Shown: in pieces, positions 16,066-24,130 of the stretch | Layout of the letters: the number at the start of each line of letters is the position of its first letter | Numbering within the stretch: the stretch's first letter is position 1 | Assembly (NCBI GenBank): GCA_964589825.1 | Contig: CAZPUS010000038.1 | Coordinates: forward strand, 1-24,854 | Source: CAZPUS01 sp964589825 | GTDB lineage: Bacteria > Fibrobacterota > Chitinivibrionia > Chitinivibrionales > WJKA01 | Length of the DNA stretch: 24,854 nucleotides | Reading direction: 5' to 3' | The notes under the pieces: generated by a model | Databases searched by the model: none | Seen by the model: only the letters and a program-made list of their open reading frames with translations | What the model was told of the DNA's origin: nothing | Position numbers and translations under genes: made by a program

Positions 16066-17973
16066 ATGACACACAAATTCACTCAATACACCCACCGCCT
16101 TCACCGGTTCTGTATCGTAATGGGGATGCTATTGTCTCTCCACGCATCTGTCTCACTTGCGGAGGTACAGATCCACCCGCTTGTCCCCGGCGACGAACCT
16201 GATCAGATACATACCGTGCGAGTCAACGGTCACGAAGCTCCGGTGGCAACGAACCATGGTGTCGACGCGTATGTAAATTTTTCGTTCAACGGTACGGTTA
16301 CGGTCGAGGTCACCGATACCACAGGTGAAATAAGCTGTCAGGGCTGCTCGGAAATCCGTCCGCAGGCAGTTGAAGAAAGCGCCGTGTTTACCGATTCGAG
16401 TGTGATCCTGACCATAGATACGCCCGGGGTATCTGCGGTGAGGATTAACAGCCATAATCATGCGGACTCTCTGGGGTATGCAGGGAATTCCAATTACTGG
16501 CTCTACATATTTGCAAACCCGCTTAACAATAACCGCCCCACTGCCAACGATGCTGATGTGCGCAATATTATGGAGTATGACATCGATTCGACCGGAGAGA
16601 CGGTCGAAACCGCTACCATTCAGCAGGCAATAGACGATGCGAGTGGCTCGTCTAGAAATGTACTCTTTTTTCCTCCGGGACGATACAAAACCGCATCGAT
16701 ACTCCTTAAATCGAACATGACCATGTATCTTTCCCCCGGTGCGATTATCGAGGGTTCCACCAATACCGACGATTACCGGGACGCAGTGCCCTGGCAGCCC
16801 GAAGGCCGCGGCGCGTATCATTACAAAGGCAATTACCCTTCGTTGGTGTATATCAACAATGCCCGTTATACAAAACTTATGGGTCGCGGGGTTATCGATG
16901 GAATGAATTTTATCTGGGATTCAACAGAAACCGACAAACCCGCGCGTGCCAACGCGTTCAAGGTATGGAACAGCAGCAATGTCTTCGTGGAGGGAGTAAT
17001 AATCCGAAATGCCTCCTGGTGGAATTCCCTTGTAATCTACTCCGACAGTGTACTTATACGAAATGCAAAATTCATGTCACAGCTGTTCAGGAACACGAAC
17101 GATGCGCTGGTGCTGTCAGGGTGTCACTATTCGAAAGTGGAAAACTGCCTTTTACGCAGCGTCGATGACTGCACCGGGCCCAAATGCTTTAAACAGGCAA
17201 AAATCGAAGAGCAGAGCCTCCAGGACAACACATATCTGTACTGGGTCGATAATTTAATCCATTCCGCACACGAAGGTGCAGTAAAGCTGGGCTGCTGCCC
17301 CGAATGCGATATAATGGAACACATCTATTTTATTCGCAACACAATGGTGAGAGGTAAATGCGGCTTGGTAAGAGGATTCAACAAAGGGCCGGCTCCCACG
17401 ACTTATCGTGATTTTTATTTTATCGATAATCGTGTCTACCGCACCGGCGAGGCATGTTTTCTGATATTCAATTTTAATGAAGATGAGACCAAGCCGGAAT
17501 GGTACGATTTTTATATGGTGGGGAACAATTTTTCCCGCGATCCGGAGGTATCACTCGAGGGCTACGATTCCGCTCACAGCCCCCACGATATATTCGTATA
17601 CAATTCAAAGGTTGAGGGCGTCACTGCATCCGATATTATCTGGGGAACAGAAGACAGTCCCAACTCCTACAACCTGTACTACAGCCCTGAGGATACAACG
17701 ATCGACGTACCACAGCTCACCTTATGGCCTGACATCGATAAAACCGCAATATCGCACCACAAAACACACGACAGGCCATTGGCACCAAAAATCGATGCCG
17801 CGAAAACCGGTACTCAGCGAATCATGTTGTTCGATCTTCAGGGACGCAGAGTACTCACCACAAAAGACCGAATCCGTCGCAAAACGATTGAAAAGCTCGA
17901 TGGCTCGGGTATTTATCTGCTCCAACGCGAAGCAGACAATGGAAAAATAGAAAAACAGCTCATATCCCGGTAA
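16066..17973 (+). CDS. Secreted GH28-like beta-helix glycosidase (polygalacturonase superfamily) with sorting tail
   Basis: A 635-residue exported protein. AAGGAGG lies 4 nt before the ATG, and the signal peptide ends SLA near residue 32. Residues about 33-170 form an N-terminal beta-sandwich (SNYWLYIFANPL at its end). The parallel beta-helix then starts at TIQQAIDDA and NVLFFPPGRYKT, with MYLSPGAIIEGSTNTDDY and GRGVIDG typical of GH28 and related GH49-like helices. The catalytic region is divergent: NTNDALVL (343-350) takes the place of the NTDG motif, VDDC (366-369) the GDDC motif with both Asp kept, and AHEG (401-404) the GHG motif with His kept. The RIK motif is not recognisable. A CCPEC cluster (410-414) is unusual. 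The last 55 residues (RIMLFDLQGRRVLTT...GSGIYLLQR) are a sorting tail. Probable extracellular hydrolase of a uronic-acid polymer; the exact substrate is unknown. Confidence 0.85.
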   Translation: MTHKFTQYTHRLHRFCIVMGMLLSLHASVSLAEVQIHPLVPGDEPDQIHTVRVNGHEAPVATNHGVDAYVNFSFNGTVTVEVTDTTGEISCQGCSEIRPQAVEESAVFTDSSVILTIDTPGVSAVRINSHNHADSLGYAGNSNYWLYIFANPLNNNRPTANDADVRNIMEYDIDSTGETVETATIQQAIDDASGSSRNVLFFPPGRYKTASILLKSNMTMYLSPGAIIEGSTNTDDYRDAVPWQPEGRGAYHYKGNYPSLVYINNARYTKLMGRGVIDGMNFIWDSTETDKPARANAFKVWNSSNVFVEGVIIRNASWWNSLVIYSDSVLIRNAKFMSQLFRNTNDALVLSGCHYSKVENCLLRSVDDCTGPKCFKQAKIEEQSLQDNTYLYWVDNLIHSAHEGAVKLGCCPECDIMEHIYFIRNTMVRGKCGLVRGFNKGPAPTTYRDFYFIDNRVYRTGEACFLIFNFNEDETKPEWYDFYMVGNNFSRDPEVSLEGYDSAHSPHDIFVYNSKVEGVTASDIIWGTEDSPNSYNLYYSPEDTTIDVPQLTLWPDIDKTAISHHKTHDRPLAPKIDAAKTGTQRIMLFDLQGRRVLTTKDRIRRKTIEKLDGSGIYLLQREADNGKIEKQLISR

Positions 17974-18351
17974 TATTAAGGAGGACAAAAAAAGATCATG
18001 ATGTGCCGGTATCTATACGGGATATCCTCTTCCCTGCAGTTTTTGTCTTGTTCCTGTTAGGTAGTATCGAAACGATGTGGGACACCAGGATAAAAAACGA
18101 TGGGTGTAAAAAATAGCGAAAAACCTCAATCCCCCGGCATAACACACTCCTTTTGTATTTTTGTCTTCGACAATACGGATATACCATATCCTGCTGGTTG
18201 TTTATTATGGGGTTATGGGCCTATTTTCGATCCTGCACCACCAGAAATTGATTCTATTAATGATACACGCATAATCTAGCCGGTGTTGACATTTCAAATT
18301 ATAGATACGATAATACTATTATTATTTCATTATACTTACAAGGAGTCTCTC
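17974..18351. other. Spacer between GH28-like and GH115-like genes
   Basis: A 378-bp region. TTAAGGAGG (about 17978-17986) follows the GH28-like stop directly and is followed at 17998 by ATGATG, but that frame stops after 20 codons, so no gene is called. The promoter of the GH115-like gene lies at the right end. A small palindrome, GGATAT-ACC-ATATCC, is at 18177-18191. Confidence 0.5.
18286..18314 (+). promoter_or_regulatory. Sigma-70-like promoter of the GH115-like gene
   Basis: TTGACA (18286-18291) is a perfect -35. GATAAT (18309-18314) is a 5 of 6 match to the -10, at the ideal 17-nt spacing. The gene starts 37 nt downstream of the -10. It is the best promoter match noticed in the window. 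Confidence 0.7.
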
Positions 18352-21081
18352 ATGCGTACGCATCGATCCGCATTTTTTGTTGTGTGTGCAGCATTACTTA
18401 TCGTATGTACCACAGCAGACACCTCGATTGCCAGGGAATCATTGTGGAATGACCCGGTTCGGGGAAGCTGGGTACAGACCGGCAGCAAAACAACCAGCGA
18501 TGTTTCTCTCGTGTCAACAGCAGCGACAGCACCGATAGTAGTAAATGACGCGGAACCCTACCCTGTCCGCCGTGCGGCAGGCGATCTGGCCGAAGATATA
18601 GAGAAAATCACCGGGCAAAAACCAGACGTGGTTTCCTCCATCCCCTCGGATGTCTCCTCCGCTATCCTGATTGGTACCGTTGATACTTCATCGCTCATCA
18701 CCGATCTCGACAACAGCGGAGCTTTTGTCACGAATGATCTGCGCGGCGAGTGGGAATCGTTTAAAATACAAACACTGCAATCACCGGGCAACGGTCTTGA
18801 CGAAGCGGTCGCCATCGCAGGGGCCAACATGCGCGGAACGATTTTCGGCATTTATCAGCTCAGCGAACGGCTGGGAATTGATCCCTTCTATCACTTTACC
18901 GGGAAAAAACCCACGCAGTACGACGAACTCACAGTCAAAGAAAATTCTCTTAATTCCGGAGAACCGACATTTAAATACCGCGGTATGTTTCATAACGACA
19001 TGGATCTGGCGGCAGGTGCATTCAAACACTCAGTGTACGGCTATATTTCGGTGGGCTGGTATCGCGCCGCGGTCGAAACCGCACTACGACTTCGCTTCAA
19101 TATGGTAGCACCCGATGCCCCGTATGTCCGCCCCCCGGAATTCTACGACATGTGCAACAACTACGGCATCGCGGTTACAAGCCACCACTATGACTTTCTC
19201 CTTTCCTGGCCTAACCAGGTAGACAAAAATCCGCTTGAAAAGCCGGAACTGGAAAATCTGGACTACGACTACGTAAACCAGCGTGATGAAATCGTAGAAT
19301 TCTGGGGCACCGGTGTCGACAGCACAATGGATAACGAGTGTATATATCCGGTGGGACTGCGTAACAATTCGGATGCAGGCTATGATTTTCCGGATGGATG
19401 GACCGATGCGGAAAAAGGTGAGCTGGTTACACAGGCAATAAACGATCAGCTGCAGATCGCAAAACAAAAACGCGGTACCGATGACCCCGACATGAATTTT
19501 CACTACTCCATGTACGGAAGAGACCTTCAGAGCCTCTACACTAACGGTCACATCGAAGTCCCCTCCGACGTGACCCTGATCTGGTGCGATGACAACTGCG
19601 GTGATTTCAGTCTCCCGGAGACATTCAGTGACAACAATACGCACGGGATCTATTACCATGTGGCGTATTACGGCAATTACTGCAAGCAGCAGTTTTATAC
19701 CGCCACCCGTCTCAGCAGAATCGAAACGAACTATCGAGATGTTATCGACAACGAGCTGACAGAGTATATGCTGCTCAACAATTCGGAAATCCTGACCTAT
19801 CTGCCGGAGACAAAATTCATCGCCGACCTGTCCTGGAATGCGGACAGTGCCTTTGCCTACAATAATGCAGCCGACACCTACACCCGATGGTTTACCGACG
19901 AATACTTCCCCATCGTAAATCCCGCTGGCGATGAAATAAAAGCAATCGTGGACAAGTATTACGAAGAAATCGATAATCCGATTCCGGACTTTATGTGGGG
20001 GTTTACCAAGCCCTGGCGTCAGGATAAGTCGTACGAAGATTCCTGGCTTATCGAAGAACGGGACAATGCGCTGCAGAAATCGAATACCCTTCGTGATATC
20101 CGGCAGGACGCACTCTCGATAAAGGACAGGCTTTCAGAAGAAGATGCGCGAATATTTTACGAATTCTTCATATTCCCCTGTGAGCTCAAGGAACGATCCT
20201 ATCGGCTGATATACCACTTTGCAAACGCCAAACTCGCTGCGGATGAAACAGAAGAGTACGAACACTGGTCAAAGCTCGCCACCGAAATGGACACGGTCTA
20301 CGATGCCCTCGAATACGTCCATCGGGATCCGTTCGGACGGTGGGCCACCGACAGCCGTGCACGGGATCCTATGCGCGGCACCGATTTCATGTTTCGCTAT
20401 CTTGAAGAGATGAATGTACAGGATGTCATGCACGGCAAAAACATCTACTGTGATACCGACTATGTTGAGATACACAAGGATTCCGGCTCAACGACCAGCA
20501 CGACGCTCTACCTTGACGCAAATCTCTCTTCGTATGAAACGGTACGCATCTCATTTTACGGCTACTGGATCAATGACGATGAAATGAAACTGAGTGTCAA
20601 TGGCGGTCAAAACTATGACTTCCCTCCTATCGACGGCAAAGAATGGGACCTCAGTTCGCGCGGCGGGGTGTATCGTATCGACATTGACCCTTCCGACCTG
20701 GTACAGGGAGAGAATACCATCACATTCAAGAACACGCAAAACACCGAAAAGTACCGCTTTTGCGGTTATGTAGCCTACAAACACCGCGAAATCGAAGACG
20801 CCCGCCTGGAGCTTCGAACCACGACTTCGTATCGCTGGACAGACGCACAGTATGTCTCTATGGTGCAAAACGGAAAAAAACAGCTGCGTATGAATCCAAA
20901 GGCAAATCAACGCGCGACTGTATTCAATGTCATGGGACGTCGAATTGGCACTCGTCGCATTCAGCACGATCTGAATCGCCAGCAACGTGCTCGCTTTTCC
21001 AGGGCCAATGGAATGCACATTATTCGTGTAGAAAATGGAAACCGTGTTCTTGAAACAAAAAAATCATTGCGTATACGATAA
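18352..21081 (+). CDS. Secreted GH115-like alpha-glucuronidase, divergent, with sorting tail
   Basis: 909 residues from ATG 18352. This start is preferred over an upstream in-frame ATG at 18283 because AAGGAG lies 6 nt before it, the longer form would overlap the promoter, and the protein then begins with a normal signal peptide (to about residue 27). GH115 enzymes remove (4-O-methyl)-glucuronate from xylan side chains. The N-terminal domain (to about 200) has the GH115 beta-alpha-beta layout with YPVRRAAGDLAEDIEKITG and RGTIFGIYQLSERLGIDPF. The barrel shows KYRGMFHND (208-216), GIAVTSHHYDF (272-282), WCDDNCGD (411-418) and GIYYHVAYYG (432-441), all at the expected order. A beta-sandwich (about 705-815) and a sorting tail (TVFNVMGRRIGT...GMHIIRVENG) follow. 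Several motifs differ from the family form. Propeller B follows after 30 bp. Confidence 0.85.
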   Translation: MRTHRSAFFVVCAALLIVCTTADTSIARESLWNDPVRGSWVQTGSKTTSDVSLVSTAATAPIVVNDAEPYPVRRAAGDLAEDIEKITGQKPDVVSSIPSDVSSAILIGTVDTSSLITDLDNSGAFVTNDLRGEWESFKIQTLQSPGNGLDEAVAIAGANMRGTIFGIYQLSERLGIDPFYHFTGKKPTQYDELTVKENSLNSGEPTFKYRGMFHNDMDLAAGAFKHSVYGYISVGWYRAAVETALRLRFNMVAPDAPYVRPPEFYDMCNNYGIAVTSHHYDFLLSWPNQVDKNPLEKPELENLDYDYVNQRDEIVEFWGTGVDSTMDNECIYPVGLRNNSDAGYDFPDGWTDAEKGELVTQAINDQLQIAKQKRGTDDPDMNFHYSMYGRDLQSLYTNGHIEVPSDVTLIWCDDNCGDFSLPETFSDNNTHGIYYHVAYYGNYCKQQFYTATRLSRIETNYRDVIDNELTEYMLLNNSEILTYLPETKFIADLSWNADSAFAYNNAADTYTRWFTDEYFPIVNPAGDEIKAIVDKYYEEIDNPIPDFMWGFTKPWRQDKSYEDSWLIEERDNALQKSNTLRDIRQDALSIKDRLSEEDARIFYEFFIFPCELKERSYRLIYHFANAKLAADETEEYEHWSKLATEMDTVYDALEYVHRDPFGRWATDSRARDPMRGTDFMFRYLEEMNVQDVMHGKNIYCDTDYVEIHKDSGSTTSTTLYLDANLSSYETVRISFYGYWINDDEMKLSVNGGQNYDFPPIDGKEWDLSSRGGVYRIDIDPSDLVQGENTITFKNTQNTEKYRFCGYVAYKHREIEDARLELRTTTSYRWTDAQYVSMVQNGKKQLRMNPKANQRATVFNVMGRRIGTRRIQHDLNRQQRARFSRANGMHIIRVENGNRVLETKKSLRIR

Positions 21082-21111
21082 TTTTTTTCCAAATAATATG
21101 GAGGTTTATTT

Positions 21112-22662
21112 ATGCACTTTCCGAAATTAACCAATTCACTCACTTCAGCGGGGTTATCACTCGCCCTGACACTTGCCGCAGGCGGACATGCGGCCGATCC
21201 ACAGCCGTGTCCGGCCGGTAACGAAACGTGGGAAACCACTAACACACTGGGGTATACACGGACCTATTGCAATGCGTGCGAGGACTGCCCCTCGAATGTC
21301 CACAAACACCCCACGGTATCCACCGATGCATCGAGTATTCCGGAAGGTTTTGTGGTGTATGAAGAAGGCGGATATCGTGAATCCGACGGTACCGGCCTTT
21401 TTATGTCGGATATTCATGACTGGTCACCCGAGAAAATACCGAATACCGATGAAGCATTTATGTTTTACATTTCCGAAGACGGCACATGGATTGTATTCAA
21501 CAAAAACGGCCTGAAATACAAGGATGCCTACGCCGTAAAGACGGATGGATCCAACCTTACACAGCTGACGCTCCCCTATGACGGCACTCCCTATACTTTC
21601 GGACTCTACCGCAACAGCCCTACCGACAATGAAGAGATATTCTATACCGAAAAGAAAGACGATCCAAACGGTACCGATCTTAAGTACTGGACAATTTATG
21701 CAGCCGACATCGAGTTCAGCTCCAGCGGTGTTACGGTCGGCACCGAACAGCGGATTCTTTACGAGGGGTATGCACAACTCGGCATGCATGAAGACCGCTA
21801 TCTTACTGTTGCAAAAGACCGGTTTTTCACGCAAGTCGATCTGCCCGCAGGGGGAACAGAACGTTCTTTTGTCTGTGGCGTAATACCCGACAACGGCCTC
21901 GGTACCGCAGATGACGACGACACGTTTATACCCGATTTCGAAAGTGCAAAATTCCAGTGCGGCCACTCAATGTCATGGGACGGAGAGTACTGCGTCAATA
22001 ACCCAACGACGGATGACGGGGATGTGGAACATTGCATTACACGTATCAATGTGTTTAAATTTACCCCTCCGGGTCATGCCTCCTCGAGCCTTACCAGTCA
22101 ACTCGATTTTTTCTCTGCCGATGTAGAAAACGGCCGGGGTGTAGCAGTAGTCTGGGAGCCGCGTATCGGCGGACAGTACGTCTATTCCTCGTTTCACTAT
22201 CACCGTTTTACGAACAACAACGAATATATCCTTACCCGGCGGCATCGTCCTGATGGAGATGCCAGCTATGATACCACCGGTATCTATATGCTGCACTGGC
22301 CGAGTGCCACCTACACAATGCTTTCCCCGGCGGATGTCGAAGCATCGCATGTGGGAGCACATTTTACCAATCAGACCGATGCGGTAAAAGAGCATGGAAC
22401 AGCATCCGGTATTGCCGGCAGCAATACACTGTTCACCATTCAAGGTGTAACTAAAGATAAAATATCGCTTTCTTTTCACAATGCCGGGATGCATACCATC
22501 GACATGTTTGCTGCCGACGGATCGCTGCTGCACCGGAATAACACGCGTTCGTTTGCATCCGGCGGTATTTATTCGGTGTCTGCCCCCGAACGAAACAACG
22601 TGATATTTATCCGGGTATCTGCAAAAGGGATACGTTCTACCCACAAGTGCGTTATTCCATAA
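21112..22662 (+). CDS. Secreted beta-propeller protein B, PL22 (oligogalacturonate lyase)-like, with sorting tail
   Basis: A 516-residue exported protein. GGAGG lies 7 nt before the ATG, and the signal peptide ends GGHA near residue 27. A short Cys-rich segment follows (YCNACEDC, 52-59). Repeats such as EDGTWIVFNKNG and SNLTQLTLPYDGTPY are propeller blades. Three segments match, in order, the active-site landmarks I recall of PL22 oligogalacturonate lyase: GMHED (His226), CGHSM (283-287, His285), and FHYHRFTNNNEYIL with His362 and His364 in the HxH arrangement. In PL22 three histidines and a glutamine bind the metal; an aligned Gln is not obvious here. The last roughly 80 residues form a sorting tail. 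It probably acts outside the cell with the GH115-like enzyme. TolB-like binding propeller is the alternative. Confidence 0.72.
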   Translation: MHFPKLTNSLTSAGLSLALTLAAGGHAADPQPCPAGNETWETTNTLGYTRTYCNACEDCPSNVHKHPTVSTDASSIPEGFVVYEEGGYRESDGTGLFMSDIHDWSPEKIPNTDEAFMFYISEDGTWIVFNKNGLKYKDAYAVKTDGSNLTQLTLPYDGTPYTFGLYRNSPTDNEEIFYTEKKDDPNGTDLKYWTIYAADIEFSSSGVTVGTEQRILYEGYAQLGMHEDRYLTVAKDRFFTQVDLPAGGTERSFVCGVIPDNGLGTADDDDTFIPDFESAKFQCGHSMSWDGEYCVNNPTTDDGDVEHCITRINVFKFTPPGHASSSLTSQLDFFSADVENGRGVAVVWEPRIGGQYVYSSFHYHRFTNNNEYILTRRHRPDGDASYDTTGIYMLHWPSATYTMLSPADVEASHVGAHFTNQTDAVKEHGTASGIAGSNTLFTIQGVTKDKISLSFHNAGMHTIDMFAADGSLLHRNNTRSFASGGIYSVSAPERNNVIFIRVSAKGIRSTHKCVIP

Positions 22663-22698
22663 AACAAACCTGCTTTTTTCACCTGTTTTATTTTTAAT

Positions 22699-22767
22699 GT
22701 GTCCGAAATCGATATCAAGGATCGTTTCAGACGATATACAATTGAATCGGTTCCGGACACTTTTTTT
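22699..22767 (+). terminator. Rho-independent terminator after propeller B
   Basis: GTGTCCGAAATCGAT (22699-22713) pairs with ATCGGTTCCGGACAC (22746-22760) with one mismatch and one G-U pair. An inner ATCGT/ACGAT hairpin fills the loop, and T7 (22761-22767) follows. It ends the GH115-propeller B unit. Confidence 0.85.
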
Positions 22768-22858
22768 ACTACTCATTCACACACAATACCGCTCAGTACA
22801 CCATCGATAAACCAATTACTAATTACTGCGCAGACGATACAAGAAAGGAAGTATCCCC

Positions 22859-23362
22859 ATGTTTAAAAAATTGGACCATAATACCTTTTTGCTCTTTCTA
22901 TCATTCATTTGCATGACATGTGTTTTCATGTATCTGGGTTGTAATCCTACGGGTTCGGATGAAGAAGAGGATCTTATCTGCCCCTATGACAAGCCCGATT
23001 CTCATTCACCCGTTAAGGTAGTCCGTCCAAAACCCGGGGCTGTATTTCATGTGGGTGAGCAGTGTACCGTAGAAGTTGCTATCGATACAAGTGAGTTCTC
23101 CGTAAGTGAGATGAATATCTTTCTGACACCGGATATGGGGATCACGCTCATAGAGCCGTTCGACGGATCACTCGATCCGGAGGATTCGATTCATGTATTT
23201 ACCATAAAGGAATCGTACACAATATACCAGGACGGTGATTTCGTGGATGTTTCGGTTGTTTCCGATTCTTGTCTCATTAAGATGGAACCTTACGACGGAG
23301 GAGGCGGCACGTTTGCATCCGACTATACAAACTGCTTCTTCTCCATACAACCGACACAATAG
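22859..23362 (+). CDS. Lipoprotein of unknown function (paralogue of the minus-strand lipoprotein locus)
   Basis: A 167-residue protein with a lipoprotein signal (hydrophobic core, then MYLGC near residue 29). AAAGGAA precedes the ATG. The mature part begins with acidic residues and has PKPGAVFHVGEQCTVEVAID, EMNIFLTPD, DSIHVFTI and VVSDSCLIKMEPYDG, ending DYTNCFFSI. This looks like a single Ig-like or beta-sandwich domain with three conserved Cys in the mature part. No named family was recognised. The same motifs recur in the minus-strand ORFs at 23446-24038, so the two loci are inverted paralogues facing each other across a strong hairpin. Role unknown; surface attachment or an accessory role in the envelope is possible. 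Confidence 0.8.
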   Translation: MFKKLDHNTFLLFLSFICMTCVFMYLGCNPTGSDEEEDLICPYDKPDSHSPVKVVRPKPGAVFHVGEQCTVEVAIDTSEFSVSEMNIFLTPDMGITLIEPFDGSLDPEDSIHVFTIKESYTIYQDGDFVDVSVVSDSCLIKMEPYDGGGGTFASDYTNCFFSIQPTQ

Positions 23363-23406
23363 GTGCATTTCTCACCACTTGTTTCATCCCCCGTTACAGA
23401 GACATA

Positions 23407-23441
23407 GTTGTAAAGACAGGTTTGTAACCTGTCTTTACAAC
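23407..23441. repeat. Perfect 16-bp palindromic hairpin between convergent lipoprotein genes
   Basis: GTTGTAAAGACAGGTT (23407-23422) and AACCTGTCTTTACAAC (23426-23441) are perfect inverted copies with a 3-nt TGT loop. It sits between convergent genes, so it could terminate transcription both ways, although there is no T-tract. Similar dispersed palindromes built on a GTARAGAC-type arm are known from other bacterial genomes, so a REP-like repeat is equally likely. Confidence 0.8.
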
Positions 23442-23445
23442 CCCC

Positions 23446-23691
23446 TTATTGCCCCCATGATTTAATCGAAAAATAGCAGTCAGTATAATCGCCCGCATCG
23501 GTACCTCTCAGCCCATCATACGATTCGACTTTTATCAGACAGGAATCTGAAACAGGAGATATTTCTCCATGCTCCGTAGTATATGTTGAATCGATTCTGA
23601 AAATAAAACGTGAATCTTTACCAACGCTCATCGAACCACCGAACGGGTCGAGCCAGTTAAGCCTTTTGTCTGGTGAGAGTTCTATTACCAT
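23446..23691 (-). CDS. C-terminal part of a split lipoprotein (possible frameshift)
   Basis: An 81-codon frame whose ATG overlaps the stop of the preceding lipoprotein frame (ATGGTAA). Its sequence (VIELSPD, LDPFGGS, DSRFIFRI, VSDSCLIKVESYDG, DYTDCYFSI) matches the C-terminal half of the lipoprotein at 22859-23362 segment by segment. It has no signal peptide and no clear ribosome binding site of its own. It is therefore more likely the shifted tail of one ancestral protein, or made by translational coupling, than a free-standing gene. Confidence 0.55.
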   Translation of the reverse strand: MVIELSPDKRLNWLDPFGGSMSVGKDSRFIFRIDSTYTTEHGEISPVSDSCLIKVESYDGLRGTDAGDYTDCYFSIKSWGQ

Positions 23692-24038
23692 CGATCGAGG
23701 GTAAATGAAAATATTGAATCATCTTTGCTCTCGATTGCAGCTCTGTAGGCTGCTGCTTTTTTCGAGGTCGATTTTAAAGCCAAGCTTATTACCAGAGAAT
23801 CGGGTAAAGCTGCGTTTTTTCTCAAATCAACCATTACACTGCATCGGGTACCCGTACCACACCCGTTGCTCAATGAGGAACGTATATCAGTAATAGTCAC
23901 TGTCGTTTTGTCTGATGTATCAGGTTGCGCCGAGTTCAAGTCGCATCCGGCGTACAAGAACACTCCGATCAGCAATAGAATTATATATTGTAGAGTATTG
24001 ACAATAGCCTGTTTTGCATTAGCATTTGCATATCTCAT
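23685..24038 (-). CDS. Lipoprotein, N-terminal part of a split paralogue
   Basis: 117 residues from ATG 24038 (GGAG lies 10 nt upstream; an in-frame TTG at 24047 is less likely). The lipobox is LYAGC near residue 32. The mature part has GTRCSVMVDL, DSLVISLAL and DDSIFSFTL, which correspond to the EQCTVEVAI, EMNIFLTPD and DSIHVFTI segments of the plus-strand paralogue, but it stops at DRW before the SDSCLIK region. The missing part is found in the overlapping downstream frame. The segments ISLAL/DSIFSFTL here and VIELSPD/DSRFIFRI downstream look like two versions of the same stretch, so a duplication or recombination event is possible. Either a pseudogene or a coupled pair. Confidence 0.6.
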   Translation of the reverse strand: MRYANANAKQAIVNTLQYIILLLIGVFLYAGCDLNSAQPDTSDKTTVTITDIRSSLSNGCGTGTRCSVMVDLRKNAALPDSLVISLALKSTSKKAAAYRAAIESKDDSIFSFTLDRW

Positions 24039-24130
24039 AGGTAACAAACTCCGTAGTACCTATCTGCTTGTCATACAAGCAGGCTGCGATTTGCAAAGGC
24101 ATGTTTTATACCATATACCCTTCTGTAGTG

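Noticed and set aside
17996..18187. A 63-codon minus-strand frame in the spacer before the GH115-like gene
   Set aside because: Basic, Cys-containing translation with no motif and no ribosome binding site; it appears to be random open frame.
21973..22776. A 267-codon open frame on the minus strand
   Set aside because: It is antisense to propeller B, whose start, signal peptide and motifs are clear; no recognisable protein is encoded.
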